From assembly GCF_003254705.1 (NCBI RefSeq), contig NZ_QFYR01000001.1:1364001-1428000 (forward strand): DNA of 64,000 nt, given 5' to 3'. The notes under the pieces were generated by a model, which was given only the letters and a program-made list of their open reading frames with translations, was not told the origin of the DNA and did no database searches. This document shows, in pieces, positions 23,565-30,916 of the stretch. Position numbers and translations under genes: made by a program. The stretch's first letter is position 1; the number at the start of each line of letters is the position of its first letter. Source of the stretch: Phenylobacterium deserti. Lineage in GTDB: Bacteria; Pseudomonadota; Alphaproteobacteria; Caulobacterales; Caulobacteraceae.

Positions 23565-24932
23565 TCAGGACGGTTGAGCGCCGTCCAGCAGCCGCGCCAC
23601 CTTTTCCAGAGCGGTGGTCAGGACCGCACGCCGCGCCGGCCCGCCCAGGGATATCCGCAGCCCGTTCCGCTCCTGAGTTTCGACCGCGAAGGCTTCGGCC
23701 GTTACAAGCGACACGCCGCTGGCCTGGGCGGTGGCCTGCAGCCGGTCAGGATGGATGTGGCTCGGAAGATCGAGCCAGATGTGGATGCTCTCCGCCTCGC
23801 CCATCGCCTGAGGCAGCAGGTCGGCGGCGAGCGCCCGGCGCGCTCGCGCCTCGGCTCGCACGCCCGCCAGGAGCCGCTCGGCCTGGCCCTCCCGTATCCA
23901 GCTGGCCGCCACCGCCGTCATCAGCGGGGCGGGCATGAGCGACAGCGCGCGCAGGCTCCGGGCCAGCGGCTCGGCCGCTTCAGGCGGCGGGACGATGAAG
24001 GCGGTCCGCAGGCCGGGCGTCAGGCATTTGGCCAGCGTCGCTAAATGGAAGCATCGATCAGGCGCCAGGGCGGCGATCGCCTGAACGGGGCGATCGAAGA
24101 GCCGCGAGTAGGGATCGTCCTCGATGATCCAGATCCCGTGTCGCTGAGCGATCTGGGCAATCTGCGCCCGTCGCGTCAGCTGCAGGGTGACGGCCGTGGG
24201 GTTCTGGGCTGTCGGGATGGTGTAGATCGCCGCCGGTCGGCGCCTCGCACAGATCTCTTCCAGCGCCTCCGGAACAAGGCCGTCGCCGTCGACCGGGCAG
24301 GCGGTCAGGTTCAGGCCGTGCGACTGGGCTGCGAGCTTGAACCCGGGATAGGTGAGGGGCTCCACCACCACCTGATCCCCGGGATGGGTGAAGGCGGAAA
24401 GGATCGCCGCCAACGCGACCTGCGCACCAGCGCAGACAAGCACCCGCTCGGCCGCCAGATCGCCCAGCGCTGGTCGCAGCCACGCGGCGCCCGCGGCCTT
24501 TTGGCCAAGCGTGCCCGCGCCGGGATGGTAGGCCATCAGGGTGGCCGCGTCGGTTCGTTCCAGGATCTCCCGGCAGGCGTCCTTCAGGAGGTTGGCGAGC
24601 GAAACGCCGTCCGGTGGCGGCGGCAGGTTCATGGACAGGTCCACCCGCCCGCCCTCGTCTTCTTCCGGCCGTGCTCTCACAAACGTGCCCCGGCCGACGG
24701 CGCCGTCCAGCAGCCCCCGTTCCCGCGCGGCGTTGTAGGCCCGGGTGACGGTCGTCAGGTCAACGCCCAGCAGTCCGGCCACCGCGCGCTGCGGCGGCAG
24801 CTGGTCGCCTGGTTGCAGTTCGCCCTCGCGGATCGCCGCCTGCAGGGCGTCCAGCACGGAAAGATAGATCGCGCGGCCGCTGCTGCGGTCGACGCGCCGC
24901 AGCCAACGTGCGGAGGGATGGTCGGGGGTCAT
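23565..24932 (-). CDS. MocR-family regulator: GntR-type DNA-binding domain fused to aminotransferase fold
   Basis: 455 residues from the ATG at 24932; a longer frame to 24986 would run across the proposed operator. An N-terminal GntR winged helix (about 15-80: QLPPQRAVAGLLGVDLTTVTR followed by AYNAARERGLL) is joined to an aminotransferase-type fold with YTIPTAQNPTAVT, DDPY and the PLP-lysine region ATLAKCLTPGLRTAF. MocR proteins use the PLP domain for sensing, often with direct and inverted operator repeats, and commonly control an adjacent gene. Here that gene is the divergent DUF983 protein across an operator-like repeat region. Confidence 0.9.
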   Translation of the reverse strand: MTPDHPSARWLRRVDRSSGRAIYLSVLDALQAAIREGELQPGDQLPPQRAVAGLLGVDLTTVTRAYNAARERGLLDGAVGRGTFVRARPEEDEGGRVDLSMNLPPPPDGVSLANLLKDACREILERTDAATLMAYHPGAGTLGQKAAGAAWLRPALGDLAAERVLVCAGAQVALAAILSAFTHPGDQVVVEPLTYPGFKLAAQSHGLNLTACPVDGDGLVPEALEEICARRRPAAIYTIPTAQNPTAVTLQLTRRAQIAQIAQRHGIWIIEDDPYSRLFDRPVQAIAALAPDRCFHLATLAKCLTPGLRTAFIVPPPEAAEPLARSLRALSLMPAPLMTAVAASWIREGQAERLLAGVRAEARARRALAADLLPQAMGEAESIHIWLDLPSHIHPDRLQATAQASGVSLVTAEAFAVETQERNGLRISLGGPARRAVLTTALEKVARLLDGAQPS

Positions 24933-24952
24933 CTTGCCAGCCGGGAAGGTGA

Positions 24953-25001
24953 TCCATACATTATGATTGGATTGTATGCGCCGCAAGCGCCAATGTATGG
25001 A
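24953..25001. promoter_or_regulatory. MocR-type operator: 10-bp perfect inverted repeat plus a third half-site
   Basis: TCCATACATT (24953-24962) is exactly the reverse complement of AATGTATGGA (24992-25001). A further ATTGTATGCG at 24971-24980 matches the second arm at 7 of 10 positions, 21 bases (two helical turns) away in the same orientation. Direct plus inverted half-sites are typical for MocR dimers. The site lies between the divergent MocR and DUF983 starts. Confidence 0.7.
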
Positions 25002-25008
25002 GGCCTCC

Positions 25009-25434
25009 GTGGCCAGCTACGACTCTCCTTCGAGCCTCTCGGCCGGCCTGCGTTGCCGCTGCCCGCGTTGTGGCGAGGGCAAGCTGTTCAGCGGCTTCCT
25101 GACCATCGCCAAGTCCTGCGATCGCTGCGGCCTGGACTTCAGCTTCGCCGATCCCGCCGATGGCCCGGCGTTCTTCGTGATGAGCGGCGTAGGCATCCTC
25201 GTCACCGCCGCCTGGGCCTGGTGGGCCGTCGCCGCTCAGCCGCCGATCTGGGCGCAATTCGCCGTGGTGGTGCCGGCGTTGGTCGCTGGTTGCCTGGGCA
25301 CGCTTCGGCCCGTGAAGTCATGGCTGGTCGCGGAGCAATACGCCCACAAGGCTGAGGAGGCGCGTTGGTCCAGCACCGGTCGCCACGGCGAAGGCGGCTT
25401 CACCATCGACCGTCGCAAGGCGTCGGATCGCTGA
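25009..25434 (+). CDS. DUF983 membrane protein
   Basis: 141 residues from a GTG at 25009 preceded by GGAGG at five bases; an ATG at 24997 overlaps the operator arm and lacks a ribosome site. Two CxxC zinc-ribbon-like pairs (CRCPRCGEG and CDRCGLDF) precede two hydrophobic helices (about 58-100). DUF983 proteins are found widely in alphaproteobacteria near cytochrome oxidase assembly genes, though none are here. Likely controlled by the divergent MocR regulator. Confidence 0.85.
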   Translation: MASYDSPSSLSAGLRCRCPRCGEGKLFSGFLTIAKSCDRCGLDFSFADPADGPAFFVMSGVGILVTAAWAWWAVAAQPPIWAQFAVVVPALVAGCLGTLRPVKSWLVAEQYAHKAEEARWSSTGRHGEGGFTIDRRKASDR

Positions 25435-25441
25435 GTCGATC

Positions 25442-25867
25442 CTAGTTCGGGAGCTCGACGCCCTTTTGCAGGCTCAGGCGGATGGGCGTGCCGCGCAGGT
25501 CCTTGCTCGTCCACTCCGATCCCAATCCGCCTGAGGCCGGGAAGTCTGTGCAGTAGCTGATCGGGAGCGGAACAGGCCGGCTCTGCTTCAGGCAGACCTG
25601 CTCGCCCTTAAGGGTCCAGGCGCCAGCTATGGGATTGCCGCGTCGGCTGAGACCCCGGAAGCTGCCGTCTTCCTTGAGCCAGATCCTTTGCGTCCGGCCG
25701 TCGGGATAGGTGCTGACGACTGTATTTCCGAAAGCGGCCGCGACGCTCTTGGACTGGGGTTTTTCCCCCGCCTGGGCATTCAGCGCAGCGAAGGCGACCT
25801 GGGCGCCGAGGATAAGCCGGAAAGTGAACAAGGCCCGTTCGCGCCGAGCCGGAGCTTTGTTTCGCAT
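25442..25867 (-). CDS. Secreted hypothetical protein
   Basis: 141 residues from the ATG at 25867; a TTG four codons earlier (25879) has a better spaced GGAG. A basic N-terminus (RNKAPARRER) and hydrophobic core ending near AGAQ.. suggest a signal peptide. The mature part is beta-rich (NTVVSTYPDGRTQRIWLKED, followed by GSFRGLSRRGNPIAGAW) with two Cys (KGEQVCLKQ and SYCTDF) that could pair. Similar short secreted proteins are common in Caulobacterales and sphingomonads, without known function. Convergent with the DUF983 gene. Confidence 0.72.
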   Translation of the reverse strand: MRNKAPARRERALFTFRLILGAQVAFAALNAQAGEKPQSKSVAAAFGNTVVSTYPDGRTQRIWLKEDGSFRGLSRRGNPIAGAWTLKGEQVCLKQSRPVPLPISYCTDFPASGGLGSEWTSKDLRGTPIRLSLQKGVELPN

Positions 25868-25982
25868 GACGCCGTTCAACGCAAAGGCTCCGAATAAGAT
25901 GCGCTAACGCACCGGATACGCTGGACTTATGCCGAGCTTTAGATGAATTGCGCCTGACACCAAGGAAGGATTACGGCGCATC

Positions 25983-26213
25983 ATGGGTGAAGAGATCTCG
26001 GCCGAAGCCGAACGCGCCGGCATGCTGGCCGCGCTGCACGCGATCATCGTCGGCACCCTTTCGACGCTGAAGCGCAAGGGCGTCCTGACCGACCAGGACC
26101 TGGACCAGTTGTTCGAGGCGGGCCTGGTGACCTTCGAACGTGGCGAGCAGGACGAAACCCGTCAGGCGGCCCGGCTCACCCTCGAGATCCTCGCCCGCAG
26201 CCTGCGGGGCTGA
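25983..26213 (+). CDS. Small alpha-helical protein, unrecognised
   Basis: 76 residues, acidic and mostly helical (AGMLAALHAIIVGTLSTLKR, GVLTDQDLDQLFEAG, QAARLTLEILARSLRG). AAGGAAGG lies 11 bases before the ATG. No signal peptide or membrane segment. Convergent with the large lipoprotein gene, 11 bases apart. No family recognised. Confidence 0.65.
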   Translation: MGEEISAEAERAGMLAALHAIIVGTLSTLKRKGVLTDQDLDQLFEAGLVTFERGEQDETRQAARLTLEILARSLRG

Positions 26214-26224
26214 CGCAGCAAGGG

Positions 26225-27526
26225 CTACTTGCCCTTGCCGCCGCCCTTATCGCCACCGCCGCCGCCGCCCTTGTGGCCGCCGCCGTGCTCGCCACGGTCT
26301 GGTTTGCCGCCGCCGCGGTTTTCGGCGTGGCCACGTTCGGCGCCTGCGCGATCAGGCTTGCCGCCGCCCCGGTCAGCCTGCGCCATCTGCATGGGGCGGC
26401 CGCCGCCATGCTCGCTCCGACGCTCGGCCCGCTCGTGCCGCTCGGGTCTGGCGCGTTCACGCTCCGGCCGCTGGGCGTTGGCGTCGCGACCTGCGTTTGC
26501 GGCCGCGCGGGCGAACTGACGCTCCGGTCCCCTATCACGCCGCTCTTCACGCCGCTCTTCCCTGCGAGCTTCCTGTCGGCCGTGCTGGCGATCTTGATGG
26601 CGCGCCTCCTGGCGAGCCTCCCGCCGGGCTCCCTTCAGGTCCGGGCCTCGGTGCTCGCGCCCCGCCCGCTCAGGACCACGATCTTGCCGAAGGCGCCGCT
26701 CCTGACCTCCCTCGTGGCGCCAGTTCCGGTCATCCGCCCGCAGCGGCGCACCCGGCGCGTGCCGGTAGTCCACCGGCTGGGGCCGTTCCTTGTACCAGCC
26801 GCGATGCAGGCCGTTGTCGTGGCGCGTCCGGAATTCACGCCAGGGCTCATAGCTCTCCGCTGAGCGGAACCAGCGGTCCTGCGCGGCCCAGAACAGGGGC
26901 TCGCGGTCCATCCAAGCCGTCTGCCGCACGTCCATACGCGGCGAGCCGCGCCAGGCCTCATGCAGGTCATAGGCGTGCGCCCAGTAGCGGCCGGCCGGTT
27001 CGGCGTACCGAGGATAATCGTCCATCCCCAGCAGCGCGCCAGCCGCCGTGAACACCGCCAGCAGCACGCCGTTTTCGCCGTAAGCGTAGCCATAGTCGTC
27101 ATCACGGACGTAGTATGGGTAGGCGTCGCCTTCCTCGTAGTAATAGTAGCGGTAGCCGTCATCGATCGGCTCGGCGAACATCATTCCGTCGTCGCCATTC
27201 CAAGCCCATCGCTGGTCGTCTTCGTAGGCGAAGCCGTAGTCCGGCGCTTCCCGGTAGGCCGCGCGATCGAAGCGGTAGGCGCGCTCGGGATAGAGGTAAG
27301 CTTGCTCCGGCGGCAAATTGGCCACAGGCGCAGGCGGCGCCTCCGGCAGCTCGAGCAGGGCGCCGTCGTAAGGGGCGGGTGCATAGGCCGTCTCGAGCGG
27401 CGCCGTCTCACCACGAGCCAACAGCGGCCGGTTGTCGATCTTGCAGCCTGCCAGCGCCAGCGTAGCGGCTCCGCCCATCAGAAGGGCGGCGAGCCGAAGG
27501 GAGGCGTTTCGGTCGGGTCGGGTCAT
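26225..27526 (-). CDS. Lipoprotein with Tyr-rich middle and very charged C-terminal tail
   Basis: About 433 residues from the ATG at 27526. A lipobox (LALAGC) puts lipid attachment on Cys27 or so. The middle third is acidic and Tyr-rich (DDGYRYYYYEEGDAYPYYV) with one hydrophobic stretch (LLAVFTAAGALLGM). The final 170 residues are Arg/Glu/His-rich repeats (RREARQEARHQDRQHGRQEA) and end with Gly/Lys/His tracts (GGGHKGGGGGGDKGGGKGK). No family recognised. The tail could bind polyanions such as DNA, LPS or polysaccharide at the membrane; this is inference. Codon use is normal, with no sign of transfer. Confidence 0.7.
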   Translation of the reverse strand: MTRPDRNASLRLAALLMGGAATLALAGCKIDNRPLLARGETAPLETAYAPAPYDGALLELPEAPPAPVANLPPEQAYLYPERAYRFDRAAYREAPDYGFAYEDDQRWAWNGDDGMMFAEPIDDGYRYYYYEEGDAYPYYVRDDDYGYAYGENGVLLAVFTAAGALLGMDDYPRYAEPAGRYWAHAYDLHEAWRGSPRMDVRQTAWMDREPLFWAAQDRWFRSAESYEPWREFRTRHDNGLHRGWYKERPQPVDYRHAPGAPLRADDRNWRHEGGQERRLRQDRGPERAGREHRGPDLKGARREARQEARHQDRQHGRQEARREERREERRDRGPERQFARAAANAGRDANAQRPERERARPERHERAERRSEHGGGRPMQMAQADRGGGKPDRAGAERGHAENRGGGKPDRGEHGGGHKGGGGGGDKGGGKGK

Positions 27527-27721
27527 GGGTCTCGTCCGTACTGCACGCCGCAAGGCGCCACCGACCGTCGAGCCTGCCCGTCACCGGCTGTACGGCCGCT
27601 GAACTAACGCAGCGCTTGTGTCGGGGTTGCGACCGAGCCTTAAGCGTGGCTCTTGGTGCGAGTTCGGACGGTGAACTTCCCTTGCCGCCGGTCATTCAAG
27701 GGGAACAACCGAGGGCCTCTC

Positions 27722-28075
27722 ATGACCGATCAGCACAACACCGGGGACGAGCGCCAAGGCGCCACCGCCGCCCAGCTCAAGCGCGACTACGAAGCCGGCC
27801 GCACCGGCGCCAAAGTGGGCGGCCTGGACCCCGGCGCCTCGCCGCTCGGCACGGACACAGAAGCGGGCGGCACCCAGCTCGATCCGCAACTGCTCGCCGA
27901 AGCGCGGGCCTTGGAGACCGCAGGGCCTGACAGCCGCGGAGCGAAAGCCAACGCCGCTACGCCCGAGCTTCAGCCGAACGCCAAGATGGGACCGCAGCGC
28001 AATCTAGTGCTTGCAGGTCTCGTCGGCGTCGTCGCGGCGGCGGGTCTGGCGGCTCTCTTGTTCGTCGCGCTTTGA
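27722..28075 (+). CDS. Small tail-anchored membrane protein, unrecognised
   Basis: 117 residues from the ATG at 27722, preceded by GAGGG; the first 23 codons of a longer frame are not supported. A polar, charged N-terminal 90 residues rich in Gly, Ala, Asp and Thr precede a single C-terminal helix (NLVLAGLVGVVAAAGLAALL). It overlaps the retropepsin-like gene by four bases, so the two are probably co-expressed. No family recognised. Confidence 0.68.
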   Translation: MTDQHNTGDERQGATAAQLKRDYEAGRTGAKVGGLDPGASPLGTDTEAGGTQLDPQLLAEARALETAGPDSRGAKANAATPELQPNAKMGPQRNLVLAGLVGVVAAAGLAALLFVAL

Positions 28076-29061
28076 GTCCGCCCCGTCCGCATCGCCGCAA
28101 CGTACTTGGCCAGCTCCTTCTTCTGGGGGCTGGTGGCGCGGCGATCTGGGCGGCGCGCAATCACCTCCTGTGGCCTGACCCGGAGGTCGCCTTCACGGGC
28201 GGCGCGGCGAGCAGCGGCTGGATCGACTTGCCCGCTCGCGGCGGCCTTGTGGATCTTCCGGCGCGCATCAAGGGTGTTTGGTTCCGCGCGGTGGTGGACT
28301 CCGGCGCACAGTACTCGGCGATCGACGCCGCGCTGGCCCAGAGGCTGAAGCTTCCGGCGGCCACACCCATTCCGATGGTGGCGTTCGGCGTCAGCGGCCA
28401 GCCAAGCATCACCCGCTCGGTCACCCTGGATCTGGACGTGGGTGACGACCGGGCCATGCAGATCACCGGCCTCCGAGCGGCGACCCTGAACCTCAGCCCG
28501 CTTTCCGGCCTCACGGCTCAGCCCTTTTCCATGCTGCTCGGCCGGGACTTCCTGCGGGCGGTGGCGGCCGACATCGACTTCCCACGGCGGCGTGCCGCCT
28601 TCTTCAAGCCTGACGCCTGGACCGCGCCGCAGGGCGCCGTCGCCGCGCCCGTCCAGATGCGCAACGGCGCTCTCTTCGCGGCCGTGAAGGTGGAGGACGC
28701 GCCTCCGGTCGAGGTCATGGTGGACACGGGCGCCACCGGCGCGCTCGCCCTTTCGGAGGAAGCGGCGCAGGCGGCTGGCCTGTTCGATGGGCGCGACGTG
28801 CAGCGCACCCACTCGATCACCCTCGGCGGTGTGAGCCAAGATCGCATCGTCCGGGCGGAGCGGATCGGCTTCGCAGGGCAGGTCTTCCCCGACGTGCCGG
28901 TTCAGATCTACTCCCCCTCCTTGAAGGCCGCGATTCCTGGCGGGCTTCTTGGGCTGGGCGTTCTCGGGCGCTACCGGGTCGGCATGGACCTAGGGCGCGG
29001 CCGCTTGCACCTCCAAGGCCCCGCGCCTGGGCCTGCTCCGGCCCGCCGACGGCGGCGCTAG
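28072..29061 (+). CDS. Two-domain retropepsin-like aspartic protease, membrane-anchored
   Basis: 329 residues. The start appears to be a TTG at 28072 overlapping the upstream stop. An N-terminal hydrophobic stretch (about 10-28) would anchor it. Two aspartic-protease motifs are present: VVDSGAQYS near 90 and VDTGATG near 215, each followed by a second hydrophobic strand, as in gag-polyprotein-type retropepsin domains fused in one chain. The first has DSG rather than DTG. A periplasmic protease or regulatory protein is likely; substrate unknown. The C-terminus ends in Arg-rich RRRRR. Confidence 0.8.
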   Translation: MSPPRPHRRNVLGQLLLLGAGGAAIWAARNHLLWPDPEVAFTGGAASSGWIDLPARGGLVDLPARIKGVWFRAVVDSGAQYSAIDAALAQRLKLPAATPIPMVAFGVSGQPSITRSVTLDLDVGDDRAMQITGLRAATLNLSPLSGLTAQPFSMLLGRDFLRAVAADIDFPRRRAAFFKPDAWTAPQGAVAAPVQMRNGALFAAVKVEDAPPVEVMVDTGATGALALSEEAAQAAGLFDGRDVQRTHSITLGGVSQDRIVRAERIGFAGQVFPDVPVQIYSPSLKAAIPGGLLGLGVLGRYRVGMDLGRGRLHLQGPAPGPAPARRRRR

Positions 29062-29244
29062 GCCGCTTCCCGCGGCTCGGGGCCCGTTCCGACAGGATGG
29101 TGGCGTGCTGCGCGGTTCTGCGTCACACCTCCTCAAGGTTTGGCGGACCAAATGGGCGGATGAGCAGGCGCATACCTTTCCGTGCGAGTGGGTCGAACGA
29201 CTCCACGCCGGCGAGAGCGTTCGCCGATTGGCTGGGCGCGCGCT

Positions 29245-29787
29245 GTGCCTGAAATCCACGACCGACCGCCTGACGGCGGCGATGCTCTTCTGCACGCCTA
29301 TTTCGAGCGTCGCGCCAATCTGGTGCGGTTCTTCGCGGCTCGGACCGGCTCGCTTGCGGCGGCCGAAGACCTTGCTCAGGATCTCTACCTGAAGGTCGCC
29401 GGTCGTGAGGCGGAGGGCGAGGTGCAGTCGCCTGTGGCGATGCTCTACCGCATGGCGACCAATCTGCTGCTCGACCGCGCTCGCGGCGAACGTCGCAGCG
29501 CCGCCCGCGATGGCGCTTGGCGGGAGGCGACGGGGTCCGCCGTCGGCGGCGAGGACCTTGCGCAGGAGCCGCCGGCCGACGAGGCGGTGGCCTCACGCCA
29601 GCGCCTGCGCCAGCTCGTTGAGGCGGTGGGCGAGCTGCCGCCGCAGATGCAGCGGGCGTTTCGTCTTCACAAGCTGGAAGGCTTCAGCCATGCCGAGACT
29701 GCCCGCGCGATGGGTGTTTCGGTCAAGGCCGTCGAGAAGCACATCAGCGGAGCCCTGAAGGCCCTCACCCGAAGGCTCGCACGGTGA
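29245..29787 (+). CDS. FecI-type ECF sigma factor
   Basis: 180 residues from the GTG at 29245; an earlier GTG at 29182 would add 21 Arg-rich residues and neither has a strong ribosome site. Sigma2 has LVRFFAARTGSLAAAEDLAQ and LYRMATNLLLDRAR; sigma4 has LPPQMQRAFRLHKLEGFSHA and GVSVKAVEKHISGALKAL. FecI sigma factors are activated through FecR by a substrate-loaded TonB receptor. All three parts follow in order. Confidence 0.9.
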   Translation: MPEIHDRPPDGGDALLHAYFERRANLVRFFAARTGSLAAAEDLAQDLYLKVAGREAEGEVQSPVAMLYRMATNLLLDRARGERRSAARDGAWREATGSAVGGEDLAQEPPADEAVASRQRLRQLVEAVGELPPQMQRAFRLHKLEGFSHAETARAMGVSVKAVEKHISGALKALTRRLAR

Positions 29788-29884
29788 ACAACCTGAAATT
29801 GAGATATTTTTTCGGGGGGGAAGGCCGATCCACGGCGTCTTCCTCGATGTCGGGCGATCAATGGGGATCGCTCTGGAAGGGCCC

Positions 29885-30856
29885 ATGACCGGCGCGATCG
29901 ACCGCAACGATGCACGCCTCGAGGAGGCCAGCGAATGGATCGTGCGCCTCCAACGGGGCGGCGAGGCCGAAGCGCTGGCTTTCGACGCCTGGCTGCAGTC
30001 GAGCGAGGCCAACCGCCAGGCGTTCGACAGCGTCATGGGGGTGCTGGACGAGATTGGCTCCGCGGCCCCGCAGCTGCGGGCTGAAGACGCCGTCCAGCGG
30101 CGCCGACCTGAACCTCGTTTCAGCCGCCGCTTCTATTTGGGGCTGGGCGGCTTGGCGGCGGCCGCGGCCGTGGCTGTGGCGGTGGCGCCGCAGGCGCTGC
30201 TCGCGCCGGCCACCGAAACCTACACCACGGCTGTCGGTCATAAGCGGACCCTGAGCCTTGCCGACGGCTCCATCGTCGAGATGAACGTCGCCTCCCGCAT
30301 GGAGGTGACCCTCGCCCGTAAGGAGCGTCGGGTCGTGATGGGCGAGGGCGAGGCCGTGTTTGACGTCGCTCACGACGCCCGTCGCCCGTTCCTGATCCAT
30401 GCGGGTGATCGCACGGTCCGGGTGGTCGGCACGCGGTTCGACGTCCGCCATCGCGGCGACCAGCTGTCCGTCACCGTGGCGGAGGGCTTGGTGGAGGTTC
30501 GCTCCGGGGAGAAGGGGCGCACCTTCCGGCTTCGTCCCGGCCAGCGACTCGACCATCGCGCGGGTTCGGCCCAGGTGCAGGTGGCCCAGGCTTCGCCCGA
30601 AGAGGTGTTTGGCTGGCGTGTCGGTCGGCTGGTCTACCGCGATCGGCCACTCCGCGAAGTGGTGGCCGACCTGAATCTTCATTTCCCCCAACCGCTGCGT
30701 GTCGAGGACGAGCGACTGGCTTCCACTCGCGTCTCCGGCGTCCTTGTTCTCGACGATCAACCCGCGGTTATTCGTCGCCTTGGCTTGCTCACACCGATCA
30801 GCGCGGTACCTTCCGAGCGGGGGATACTGCTTCGCCGGCCCGCCGGTACGAAGTGA
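29885..30856 (+). CDS. FecR-type transmembrane anti-sigma/signal transducer
   Basis: 323 residues from the ATG at 29885 (GGAAGGG upstream). An N-terminal DUF4880-type domain (about 10-55: EWIVRLQRGGEAEALAFDAW) faces the cytoplasm, one transmembrane helix lies at about 82-105, and the periplasmic FecR domain covers about 120-215 (GHKRTLSLADGSIVEMN, RTVRVVGTRFDVR). A C-terminal STN-like domain follows (about 235-310: YRDRPLREVVADLNLHF), which would contact the receptor. The stop overlaps the ATG of the likely receptor start by one base. Confidence 0.9.
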   Translation: MTGAIDRNDARLEEASEWIVRLQRGGEAEALAFDAWLQSSEANRQAFDSVMGVLDEIGSAAPQLRAEDAVQRRRPEPRFSRRFYLGLGGLAAAAAVAVAVAPQALLAPATETYTTAVGHKRTLSLADGSIVEMNVASRMEVTLARKERRVVMGEGEAVFDVAHDARRPFLIHAGDRTVRVVGTRFDVRHRGDQLSVTVAEGLVEVRSGEKGRTFRLRPGQRLDHRAGSAQVQVAQASPEEVFGWRVGRLVYRDRPLREVVADLNLHFPQPLRVEDERLASTRVSGVLVLDDQPAVIRRLGLLTPISAVPSERGILLRRPAGTK

Positions 30857-30916
30857 TGACAAGGGCCTGGGGCGATAGTCAGCGTACAGAACAGTCTCGC
30901 GGCTGCGATCGTCGGC

